Assembly: GCA_916048095.2 (NCBI GenBank)
Contig: OU696577.1
Coordinates: 2,033,501-2,097,500 of the forward strand
Direction: 5' to 3'
From: Sacculina carcini
Taxonomy: Eukaryota; Arthropoda; Thecostraca; Sacculinidae
Length of the DNA: 64,000 nt
The notes under the pieces were generated by a model. The model was given only the letters and a program-made list of their open reading frames with translations. It had not been told where the DNA came from and did no database searches. A program made the translations under genes and the position numbers. This document shows positions 38,101-51,067 of the stretch, piece by piece. The first letter of the stretch is position 1. Each line of letters starts with the position of its first letter.

Positions 38101-41100
38101 CTCGGAGATTTTGTAACAACAGCACGCCTACGATGATTCAATATAAGAGAAAGACCACAAAATTTTCTCTGAAATATTGCAAAAATGCTCAAACTCATTG
38201 ACAAAATACAATGTGCAGACAGATGCCTACCGATATGTCTCCACCCGCTAGTGAGCGACAGTTCATAAGGTTAGAAAACCGCAAATGTCGGCGTCGAAAC
38301 GAGGAATGTCGCAAGATTATTCACATTTGGTATAGTCCCAAATATAGAAACGATTCCACAACACAACCAATAAATATCGCTGCAAAAACAAACCCCAATA
38401 TTGGAACAATTTAACCCACATGTCATGGAAACTCCTTGATGCTATGTCGACGACATTAGAGCGTGGTTTTGCTTCGATTCAAAACCGCTCCTCCTCTAGA
38501 TGTATGTTCCATCAACATGTCATGATTCAACACAGTGTTTGACACAATAATGACGTCATGTAAGAAGATCATGTGAGTTACAAGCCATCCAGCATGCTAC
38601 GGTGAACGAGAATATACGTTTGTGGGTTAGAAATCACAATAAGAAAACTGCATGCTGATATTAGTTGCTTGTTAAGTGGAAGCTCCGTAAAATGCGGTTC
38701 AAAGAGCAATCCACATATGTAAGGGTACCGACGGTATGTAAGGGAAGTTATCTAGAATAGCTGGGCAGACAGCTCAAGAATTGAAACATCCAAGCGAAAC
38801 AGCATACAATAAAAGAACAGGGCTGTCTCAAGCTAGATCTAGATTGATCTGGATTGGGGAGTTTGTCATCACCACATTGCGCAAACCACCGCCTTGATAA
38901 CACTGACAATCATGCAAGAATCTCAACGGGTACCTTTGCCGTAGATAACTGACAATACTTTCAGCATTGGTGTGTCAACAATACGATTTTTATTCGAACC
39001 ATATTTGAACGAGAATGATTGCATGATTAAAAGGTGAAATGTAGGACAGAATGTCTTATTTCTATCACGGGCTTCTACCACGCCACAATGCGCTGAGCAT
39101 TTCACGAAGTAGTGCAAATAACTTAGTATGTATGTTTTAAATTCAAGTCTGCACAATACTGACTGTACGACGTGAATTGAAAACTCCAGGGTTTAAACAA
39201 GTCAAATGTCAGAACCAATTCGCAATATTTATCAGACGCCGTGGTCTACGCATTTTTGGTAGCCTTATTCGTAAAAATTAATCGGATTCTTAGAAGTTAT
39301 GCTGCTTTACTAACTCGATTATTGCAGCCATAATATCTCGTACAACCGGAAATCGTTTGATATTCTACTGAAATCCATGATAGCCAAATAGCGAAGTTAA
39401 CACGAAGTTTATTTATAGAATTTATCTTGCATACATTTTCCTTGGATGCTGCAGCAATACGAGTCCAATGCCCACAAATGGAAATCGATATTTGCTACCG
39501 TAGCGGGTAATTGGAGAGCGGTTGTGGTGATGACAGTGCAGTTAGAGGCTACAACGCAAGCGGGTAACACGCTGGTATAATTGTTGACACATCAGGGACG
39601 GGTAGATTGACTGCCAGTATCTTCACAGCGTCTCGGCGGCATATCGACAAACTGGGCACGCCGGCCACCCACCTGGCACGCTGGTACCGAGTGCCACCAG
39701 CGAAATAGCAGTGATTGTGTCGTGCAGGCCAACCGTGCAACCAAAATGAGACGCGACATCACCGATGACAGCTGTCAGCATGGCGATTCCCAGGATGGCG
39801 CAAACAAATGTCAGATAGCCGGAATACAAATCTGCCGACATTTGTACGTGAGTTACTGGAAAAGTGCAGACCTCACTACACGCTGTATTCACAGACCGAA
39901 GAACTGCGTGGATTGATAAAATAGTGGACAAGGACCAGAAAATTCAAACCAAGGTAAGTTGTTGCAGTTCAATCGAAAACGGTAGAATGCAGTACAACTT
40001 CAACGACGGAGCAACGACGAGAAGAAAGCAGTTCGAGAATCCAAACTGACGCAGAAATTTCGATAGGCCTCCGAATTCAAGATCCATGAAATTGTTTATG
40101 AAAACAATTTCATTGACACATTAATGACTCGGTTTACAATAGCAGAAGCTATTGGCAAGAAGCGATATTTCTCCTAAAACCAGGAGCAATTCACATTGCA
40201 TGAGGAAACATCATTCTGCTATCAAACAAGATTCGCATATGAACCGGAAAAGTGATTCTGCTCCCGATGGCAGTAAAGCGATGGTAAGAAAAGGAAAAGG
40301 CATTGAAAAGGCATTGAATTGACATGAAAAGGCACTTGACATATGCAATGCATCATCAGAGACGCATTGGAGTACATACTAATGAGAATCATATCGCCAA
40401 AGTGAATCCCAATGCGTCCCAATCCCAAAATCGTTGGTGGTATGGCACATAGTTGGAGGAAAAGACTTCCAGGACTTAGGGAGCTCATAAAATATTTTGG
40501 CAGTGTCTTAGGATTGATGATTGTCAAATTTAGTGGTTGATTGCCACCGTCGAAGAACGAGGCAACGTTTGGTGAGAACGGCATGTATCCTGAAGTTCTG
40601 GAGAATCGGCAAATATCATGACAAAGAATCGTCACCAGGATTACCAGCTGCATGCCCTAGGATGTTTATAAGTAAAAAACAGTCAGCACACAAATGTGGT
40701 TGAACACACGCATCGGCAAACAGTATCAATGGCGCAAGACAAGTGAGCAAACAACGATTAATGAACGACCAGACTTGCAAACTAGCTCTCAGAAGAAACA
40801 GGCGAATGCTCAAGATTGGCATCCAATGCGCCATGCAATTGCATGTTGAGAACACGGTGGTAGATCTGGAGGGCGTAATCTTGCAGCATCCACTGGATTA
40901 CTGGTTCTGGCATGAAGACACACACACCTGGCACACTGGTACCCATGGCAACGAAAGCAATGGCCGTGATTGTATCCAGCAGACCAACGGTACAGCCGAA
41001 GTGTGACGCTACATCGCCAATTATCGCCGTCAACACTCCGACACCCAAAATCGACGCCGCAAAACACGGATAACCTTTCAGCATGTCTGGGGATACAGTT

Positions 41101-41886
41101 CAGTTTCCCCTGAGCTTCTTGCACACCAGATGAGCACGTGGAATAAAACCACGTTAAGTCCAGGAGCAACGAAAGTTGTTTGTAACCAGCAACAGCAATA
41201 ATGAAGCACTTAATTGAATGAAACAAGATGTGACCAAGAGCAAAACAGGTGTTTACCTATATAAGGTTAGGTATTACACCAGGAATCGAATACTTCACCG
41301 AGTCACTTTTGAGACAATCTCAACTATTCCAAGTGACGTTAAATATCGAATACCAAAAACCGAGACCAAGATAAACACGTTGAATGAAGTTTCCGACAAA
41401 ATATTATTATACTAGTATAATTATAAATGCTAATATAATTCATGGTTAATTAATGTGTAAATAAGCACGCAATGGACAACTCTGAGATGACTAAATATCT
41501 GGATCTTGCAACATGGGGTCATCCCTTCGGTATAAATCCATCGTCTTAGTCACGCTTAGGAACTGGTATAGCAGAGCTATATAGAAACAAAGACACTGCT
41601 ATATAACATACAATATTTTGCTGATCATGTTTACACATGGTTGAATATCAATTGAAACATCACACCAATTTTGCACCAATGTGAAAAATAAACAATTCCA
41701 AATTAAATTTAGTGCAATCATCCACTTCATCTCGATCTGTTTTGACCTCCAAATAAAAAAACAACACAAAGATACTGAAATTCAGCACTCAAATCGATGC
41801 AAAATTCTAACATAAATATAATGTTCTTTTGAACATACATTTCCTAGCCAATCAGTTGGTATTGTTCTCTCTACTTTCCGATATGA

Positions 41887-41927
<41 letters not shown>

Positions 41928-42197
41928 AGAATAGGGCGGGCGACACGTAGTTCGTGGCAATTCCGCTATTCAACACGACTATTAATAGCGTTGTCACCAG
42001 AACGCCGAACTGCCGCCAAGCTAAACCCGGTCACACGCACGCGCACACACACGCACACACACACACAGACACACACACACACATACACACGCACAATATT
42101 GTTCCCAGTGCGCGATGTATATGCGCGTATACAAGTGCACAATTTGGCCGGGTGCCTGCAGTTAGCCATCACACCTTGCGTTATTATATATATATAC

Positions 42198-42273
<76 letters not shown>

Positions 42274-44668
42274 TAAAACTTTCATTTGAACGGCACCTTA
42301 AGGGGGAATAATTGAACAATATTATAATTACCTCGATTACTAATTACTATTATTATACCTCTAATTAAACGTCACCTTGATGAATTCTAATCTTTTGGGG
42401 ATAGTGAATGACTGAGTGATTTTTATTAGTGACTTTGTGATTAATTATCAGTAATCACCCTGTATTTGTGTCATTTATCAAATATGCATACGCTATCTGA
42501 TTATTTTCTCATCTATAAAATATACCGTATCCTCTCAAAATTCTGACCAGCTGGTGGAAAATAGAACGGTTTCGCTGATTGAAGGGCACAACGGGGAAGA
42601 TTTGAAAAATAGAACGACATGCCGTTCAAATAGAGATTTTACGGTATATACAGATATTTAGAAGAAACAAAGGACACCACAAATACTCACTTAAAGACCA
42701 GTTTGCTGCGTAACTCGAACTTGCTGAATACGATGATAATCTATGGATACATTAGTATGTATGCGTACTCACATAGTTGAGCTCAGTTGGTTGCAAGCTG
42801 CGGGAGGTGAGTATTGCTCGATCTATTCGTAGCTCACTTGATCCAGCCCCAAGTAAACAAGCTGCCTCTATAATACTGCCTTCAAGCTGTTTCAGGTTTT
42901 TGTACGGGGAATCGATTTTTTCCTATCGCTTAGACACTTAGTTTTCTTGTTTTCAAGTCCCCTTATATCGTCTTCTATTCAAACAAAATAATTATCCCTT
43001 TCCATTTCTTCTAGTTTTGCTTTGTGCCTATACAGATGGATGAGATCACCCCCAAGTCTGAGTCGTACCGAAATGGCTAGCTCAATTTATCAAGGTTTTT
43101 CTTGTACATCAGCCGTTTTAATTGTTGGTACATCCTGGTTGACGCGTTTCAGTATCCTTTTCGAATTCCTTTTGTACTTCTTTCTAGCAGAAAACCACAC
43201 GGTCAATGCGTGTGTGTATTTTTCATTGTATTTTTCTTGATTGGTCCAAGTCGGCTGGCTGGAAATGTCAACAATGTCCTCCTGACCCAGTGTCCAACAC
43301 TCAACAACGAATTGGCATTTATATTCTGGAGCACTTCTCTCCAGCACAAACTCATTTGCCGGTGTGTGTGTTTGTGTGTGTGTATATCTGCATTCATGCA
43401 TGTGTGTGCGTGTGTGTGTTTGTGCGCGTTTGTGTGCGTGGTGTGGTTGTGACACATTTGTGTGGTTAATTTGCGTCAGAGGCTGGAACAATAGACAATA
43501 AATTAAGTGTCTACACACACTAATTAACTATGGTGATGTCTCGTTGAAAATTCAATTAAAATTTTCCTTCAACTCTAGGAAACGGATAACAGTTATATTA
43601 CTCTATAAGTGTACCAGTAATCCATAGAGTTAATATGAATTGTTTAACGTAAATGTAAGATCATTAGCTGTATAATTCAATCATTAAAGCTTAGATAAAT
43701 TAACGATTGTTATGTATGATACATTTTTAGCTGCTGTTTTCTCATCATACGCACCTGTCGGAGGCACAAACGCAAAAAGAACCTTCCAGAAGACGGTGAT
43801 AAAGTGCATGATGTAGTCGCCACAACTGGGCAATTTCTCCTCGCCGTCCTCATCAGTTCCTTCATTATTATCATCCCCTGCCGCATAAACAACAAATTGA
43901 ACGTATTGCTGTATTTCACCGTGAAAAAGATACCTTTTTTGGTCCAAATTATCACTGGGTTTTCAGCATCAGCGCGTAATTTTCTCCAGAATACCGTAAA
44001 TGCTCAATTTATCCCACAGGCTCTGACAATCCGGTAAGCTCTAATAATCCGGCACCCGCAGGTATTGGTTGAAATATAATCCGGCAGGCTCTAATAATCC
44101 GGCACTTCCTGGAAAGTGCCGTATTGAAACTGCAGACACGATTCAGTTATAATTCAGCAACAGTTTATTTAGCAAATTAATACACAGAACAATACACTGT
44201 GGAGATACGCGTCTTCTCTCGTCCCTGTTATCAGTGCACTATTTTTTGTGTTGCAGTTTTTGCGCAATCCTACCGTGCCGAGTGACCAAAAATAATCCGG
44301 CAGGCTCTTATAATCCGGTACCATACGCAGGGGGTCAAAAAATAATCCGGCATGTCGGATAAAAAGATAATTTACGGTATGTGCTTAAAAACGGAGGAGT
44401 GTCTAATAAACAAGCGTCTCTTATACAAATACGGTAATTTATTTGCCCAGAAGTAGTTTTCATTTTGATCTACACCGCAGAGGAAATGATAACTCCGATA
44501 CCACCTACACGGCATGACTTCAAGCCACCTTGATGTTGGAGCACCACGGGACTAACGCTCGACACTATTCATAATTCCACCATTCATAATTCGACACACC
44601 CAATTTTAATACATTACATTACATTAAGACATTTATATCGCGCTTTTCACCCGAGGGTCTCAAAGGCG

Positions 44669-44737
<69 letters not shown>

Positions 44738-45600
44738 GCACAAGAGTCATACACATAGACAATCACGAACACACACACTCACCTGCATACACACACACAT
44801 ACACACACACAAAACAGAGAAGTACATATACGCACAACCACAAACATACACTCACGATCACATACTCAGAAACACAAAAATACACACGCACACACACATA
44901 AATATTGAATAAGATAGTACAGCAGACATACAGCACAGAAGACAACAAAACATACAACATATCAATATAACACAGCAGGCATACAACGACATACACTCAG
45001 ATTGACAAATCACAACACAATAGAAACACAAATACAAACCAGAAAACACAACATATCAGACACACAAAGACATACACTCAAACAAATAGACAGAGAACAC
45101 AACACAACAGACACACAAACACAGATAACAGAGCTCAACACAACAACACACATATATATACATATACATACATATATATACAGCATACAATGGAGAAACA
45201 TACAGACACAAGAAAGGAAAACTCACGCATGACACATATATAGACACACACACACACACACACAAAATAGGAAACCAATTTTGCTGAGATGAAAGGTTAC
45301 AGCTGACATCGTCCACATTTTACATCACCGACTATGTACGTATGACGAAAATTAATCCCGTACAAGACGTTGATTTTTCGGGCTGTCATTGCGCGATGCT
45401 AATTACTCGTCAGTTACGGGACCGCTCTAAATTAATGTCCATTTTGTCATATAATTACTGTTAATCACTGGCGACACCGCTGAATGTCTCCATCAGTGAC
45501 CAGTATCCGTGTGTTCGTGTGAGTGTGTACGTGTGTGTGTGAGTGAGTGTGTGTACGTGTGTGTGTGAGTGAGTGTGTGTGAGTGTGAGTGTGAGTGTGT

Positions 45601-45642
<42 letters not shown>

Positions 45643-48600
45643 CTGTGTACGTGTGTGTGAGTGTGTGAGTGTGTGAGTATGTGAGTGTGTAAGTGTGTGT
45701 GTGTGTGAGTGAGTGTGTGTGTAAGTGTGTGAGTGTGTGTGTGTGTGTGTGAGTGTGTACGTGTGTGTGAGTGTGTGAGTGTGTGAGTGTGTGTGTGTGT
45801 GAGTGTGTAAGTGTGTGTGAGTGAGTGTGTGTGTGAGTGTGTAAGTGTGTGTGTGTGTGAGTGTGTAAGTGTGTGTGAGTGAGTGTGTGTGTGAGTGTGT
45901 AAGTGTGTGTGTGTGTGAGTGAGTGTGTGTGTGAGTGTGTAAGTGTGTGTGTGTGTGAGTGAGTGTGTGTGTGAGTGTGTAAGTGTGTGTGTGTGAGTGA
46001 GTGTGTGTGTGAGTGTGTGTGTGAGTGAGTGTGTGTGAGTGTGTACGTGTGTGTGTGTGAGTGAGTGTGTGTGTGTGTAAGTGTGTGTGTGTGAGTGAGT
46101 GTGTGTGTGAGTGTGAGTGTGAGTGAGTGTGAGTGTGTGTAAGTGTGTGTGTGTGTGAGTGTGTGTGTGAGTGTGTGTGTGAGTGTGTGTGTGAGTGTGT
46201 GTGTGAGTGTGAGTGTGTGTGAGTGTGTGTAAATGTGTGTGTGTGAGTGAGTGTGTGAGTATAAGTGAGTGTGTGTGTGTGTGAGTGTGTGTGTGTGTGA
46301 GTGTATGTGAGTGTAAGTTAGTGTGAGTGAGTGTGAGTGTAAGTTAGTGTGAGTGAGTGTGAGTGAGTGTGAGTGTGAGTGAGTGTGTGTAAGTGTGTGT
46401 GTGTGAGTGTGTACGTGTGTGTGAGTGTGTGAGTGTGTGTGTGTGTGTGAGTGTGTAAGTGTGTGTGTGTGTGAGTGAATGTGTGTATTAGTGTGTGTGT
46501 TTGTGTGAGTGTGAGTGTGAGTGTGTGTGTGTGTGAGTGTGTGTGTCAGTGTGTGTGTGAATGTATGTGAGTATAAGTGAGTGTGTGTGTGTGTGTGAGT
46601 GTGTGTAAGTGTGTGTGTGTTCAAGTTCAAGTTCAAATTGTATTTTTTCCACAAGCAAATAACAAATAGCATAACAACAATAAATAAAGAAAGTGGATAT
46701 AGGGTCTGCTGAGACATTGTCTCTTTTGCAGACTTATGTAATAATGATAATTTTGTTCCAACATGAAACATTGACAAGTGATTAAATAATGATTATATGA
46801 TAAAGTGATTAAACATTGTTATATATATGAGTTGTTAAATAAGTATATATATATAACAATGTGTGATGTATGACACGCTATATTATATAGATTTAATGGC
46901 ACAACAATATTACCAGATACACAATTCATAGTACTCTCTCACACATATTGAGTGTGACAAAGAATTGACAATGACAATAATGACGATGACAAAAATTCAA
47001 CACTGCACATGTGTCGAGAATATGTTAAAAATCACATTTTCGGCATGTCAGCACGCTATCATGCAAGTGCATATCATGTGTGAGTGTGTGTGAGTGTGTG
47101 TAAGTGTTTGAGTGTGTGTATGTGTGTGTGTGTGTGGGTGTGGGTGAGTGAGTGTGTGCAGGGTTTGTTTGGTTTAATACATGGTTTAAGCCAAGTGGTT
47201 TTTTTTAAATTGTTTTCTTGACAGAAATGATTTTTCTCATATAGGAATGATCAAATATTTTCAGAATTAGTAAATGAGTTCATTAATGCAGTTTTAAATC
47301 TTCATAAATATTACTTTTTGACATGATTTTAAGGGTTTGCACGATATGAGAAACATATTTATTAACATTTTTGGTTTCTGCTGGAGAACCATTGTAGTTG
47401 GTATTTATGAAAAATCATATATTTTTACGACAAATCATGTGTTTCTATGAAAAACACTATTTTTGGAAACCTCCGAGTTAAAAAAACTGTGTTTACTCTG
47501 AAAAAAAACATGAATTAACCTACATGGACAAAACGATTGTATGTCACTAGGTTTTCATCAATATTTGGATTTGGACTTTGCAAACATATGTGGGTGTTTA
47601 AAATCGACTGCTTTCGCAATTGGAAGCGGTTTAAAACTTCCGTTGCATATAGATGCCACAAGGTGAAATTCAAGATCCTGTGTGTACATATTTCTGATTA
47701 TATTTTTATATTTTTTAAATATTTACAAAACTCTTGGTAAGTGGTACTAAAATATGTTTAACTATATACTAAATAGCATGGTACAATCCTTTTTTTTATT
47801 TGTATGTGCAAAGTGAAAACAAACCAAATAAACCAAAAAACAATGGTTTTTTTTTGTTTTTTTTTAAAACATGGTTTTTGTTATTTTTTAAGAACCGGTT
47901 TTTTCAAACCCAGAGTGTGTGTGAGAGTGTGTGTGTGTGAGTGTGTGAATGTATGTGTATGTGAGTGTGTGTATGTGTGTGAGTGAGTGTAAGTGTGTGT
48001 GTGTGTGAGTGTGTGTGTGTGAGTGTGTGTGTGAGTGTGTGTGTGTGAGTGTGTGTGAGTGTGAGTGTGTGTGAGTGTGTGTAAATGTGTGTGTGTGAGT
48101 GAGTGTGTGAGTGTGAGTGTGAGTGAGTGTGTGTAAGTGTGAGTGTGTGTGTGTGTGTGAGTGTGTGTATGTGCCGACCACAAAAACGGGTGTGTTGTGT
48201 ACTGTGGCTTCTTGCTATCGATCTGCGATGTGCAATGACTTTGGGAGCTGGAAAAGCACCAGTATCGAAGCACAGAGAGCGTGGCTTTCTCCGAAGATGA
48301 CAACAAATGATGCCTGGCCGAGTGAACTCGACAAACAGAATGAAATCCATTCGCTGAATAGCCCAGTACTCACAATCCATTAGCCACGGAATACAAGTGT
48401 CCACCACTAGATGCATTCTATTTGACGCCACATTATCACATTGACGAGATTGCGGCCGGCTTGAAAAATCATGCGAAAATATCACATCCAAATGAGCCCG
48501 AATCACGTGAAAAAACACACACGGCAGTTTGGAGAAAATTCATCGATATCGAATCATTTGTGCGGTTTTACTGATATCTGTGATAGGCAGCTCGTGCTTG

Positions 48601-51022
48601 TGAGATTTGCTGCTCACCTGCAGACACTGTGATGGCCTCCACAAACTGTTCCTTCCATGATGATGTGCCGACAATAAACGACGCATTGGCTCTCTGAACC
48701 AACTTGTCAACGGTATTCTAGAAAGATCGATACAAACACACACAAACATACACACACACCATACAGAATGGACGCAATATGTGTGTGCATGGCAAAAGAC
48801 GATATCACATTGTACCAGCATATTTGTGAACATATCTAGGAGTCAGCAATCTGATGAGCTCACTGGATTATGTCACAGAAGAACGCTGTGGGAACACAAT
48901 ACTGTATAATCGCTCCATCATTTTCTCTTTGACGATATTTATCCAGATAGGCATAGTGATTCAAAAACAATAATAACACTGGATAACAAAATTACTTTTT
49001 GGAAAAATCTTCCAGGGTTTTCCAGCGGAATTAGACTGACTGATGATTTATAATTCATCAGTTTTTCACACCCGTACTGCTTCGTTTAAATCTTGTTTCC
49101 AGATGATATTTTCTTTGATCCGTTCATGCTCTTCTGGACACTTGGGATGTATGGGGTTTCCCCGTGGGACAGTGCATGGAATGTCTGGACTCGCCCCATA
49201 TCATTGCTTATACCTGTATTGAATTATCATAATGAACACGGTGAGATAATGGCAAACGTCTATTGGTATCAGTGGCGGCATTAAGAGGGTAGCTTGGAGG
49301 GGCTTCAGCCCCCCCATGTGTCAACCCCCTGAGCCCCCCCCCAAATCCTGACCATGAACATTTCAAGTGTAGTTCGTCATGTTTCGCAAAGCCTCGCATC
49401 TTTTTCCGTAGCCCCCATCGGAAATATCCTGGCGTCGCCATTTATTTGTATGTATATATTGCCTGGTTAGTTCTACGTCTGCTGCTGGTAAATCCATACA
49501 GTCCAGCACGAACACTAGCATAACCGGCTCCTCCACTGTTGTGCGGCGAGGATGGTTGATAAACACCTTGCTTGGGCGTATGGGCGTATGAGATAGCTGG
49601 TAGCCCACAAACACCTCTCTTCCATTATTGAGTGCCTGTTATGCACCTGTATTTTTGTCCATGTGCTCTTTTAATTTTCGGTCTGTGGATCATTTGAGCT
49701 CTTGATCAAGCATATATCGTATTTTTTGTTTTCCTCTATTAGAATTATGGGTGACATTCATCTATATCCTGTACTCTACCCTTCCTACTGTATTTTGAGT
49801 CTCTTCAATAACTTCAGCTAGGTAGTTGATGGAAAGCAGCTTGAATCGCACCTATTCCAATTAGGTCACTTCCACGTATCGCAAATGAGATATTCTCAAG
49901 TCACTGAGTGCTTGACTTCCTAGGATGAACGCTCACGACTAAGAAACACCCCCACATTACCTTCCAACAGTGACGACGCCAGAATTGATTCAGTGCGGAT
50001 AGGCTGAGGAAAAAGATGCGGGGGCATGGCGAGGATTTCTTTTGGGGAGCGGCTCAGAAGGATAGGTTTGACAAATTATTGGGGGGCTTCAGTCTCTCCA
50101 AGCCCCCTCCCTGGGTAACGCCACTGCCATGCAATAGCTTCATCACCGTTTTGCTTATGCTGCACCGGCTAAGCGTTCTGTTAATTACTCGCCAGAACCC
50201 GTCTTCATCCCATCATCACTGGCACATTAACAACACATTGATTAAGCAGTTGGAAGTAGGTGAACGGCTTGAGATGGCAATGAACAGCTGATGCCCGCAC
50301 GGCCTGCGCAGCACTTTCAAACTTTGTTCAAGTCTAAAGCATCAGTATCAACAGAGACAGGACAGGCAGTCCAATCAATGTGTTGAAAATAGACGCACAA
50401 ATTGACAAGCGCAGAACTTGCCTACAAGTAATATATGGTGATAGAATGGGTGAAAACTGTCCAAGTCATACAGTTGCTTGTCTAATATCTTCTAGTTGTA
50501 CTCATTTCCGCTCTACCATATACTCATAGACCAAAATGTCACTAAACACAAATTTTACATAATAACGTATTAATTTACAATAATTTAGCATTGATTAGAA
50601 TCAAATAAATATCATAATTTCAATTGTAAACTAATAATGAAGTTACAATCAATAATCGTAATCTACTGATCCCGATTAAATTCCCATTGGAACTCTAGAA
50701 ACCTAATCGTAATCTATCATTAGAAATTGTAATCCACTCAATAGATTACGATTATGTTTCTAGAATTCGAAAAATTTCAAATGGATAGAAGAGGCTATTG
50801 TAATGAACTATAGTCAAACACTTTCATCCACATTCTCAAAACAGCAAAAAACTAAGGCCAAACAATAAAAGCACCAATAATACTCAACCTACGTGTCATC
50901 CGGTTGCAACAAAGTGAAACCCTTTCCATTCAAAAATGAACCGAGAATATACACTAGCGTGAAATAAGCGCCGGCAATCATTTGTGCACGAAAATGCATT
51001 TGTCGAGCGAAAATGTGTGGGC

Positions 51023-51067
<45 letters not shown>

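Noticed and set aside
40222..40653. 143-codon frame on the minus strand between exons 6a and 6b
   Set aside because: It contains IHFGDMILIS, which briefly resembles the alpha-2 motif, but lacks IGD, ASHFGC and GTSVP and has no suitable splice sites.
45461..46777. A 438-codon open frame of Thr-His-Leu-Ser repeats on the minus strand
   Set aside because: It is generated wholly by the GT/GTGAGT microsatellite; only the start is non-repetitive and that is a LINE tail.
47881..48518. Open frames of about 140-200 codons on the minus strand ending in Thr-His repeats
   Set aside because: Their C-terminal parts are microsatellite and the N-terminal parts show no domain or splice support.
49363..49614. 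Possible Calx-beta cassette exon (VEEPVMLVFVLDCMDLPAAD)
   Set aside because: There is a superficial acidic-strand look only. It overlaps an hAT-like element and lacks in-phase splice sites matching the 3-to-4 junction.
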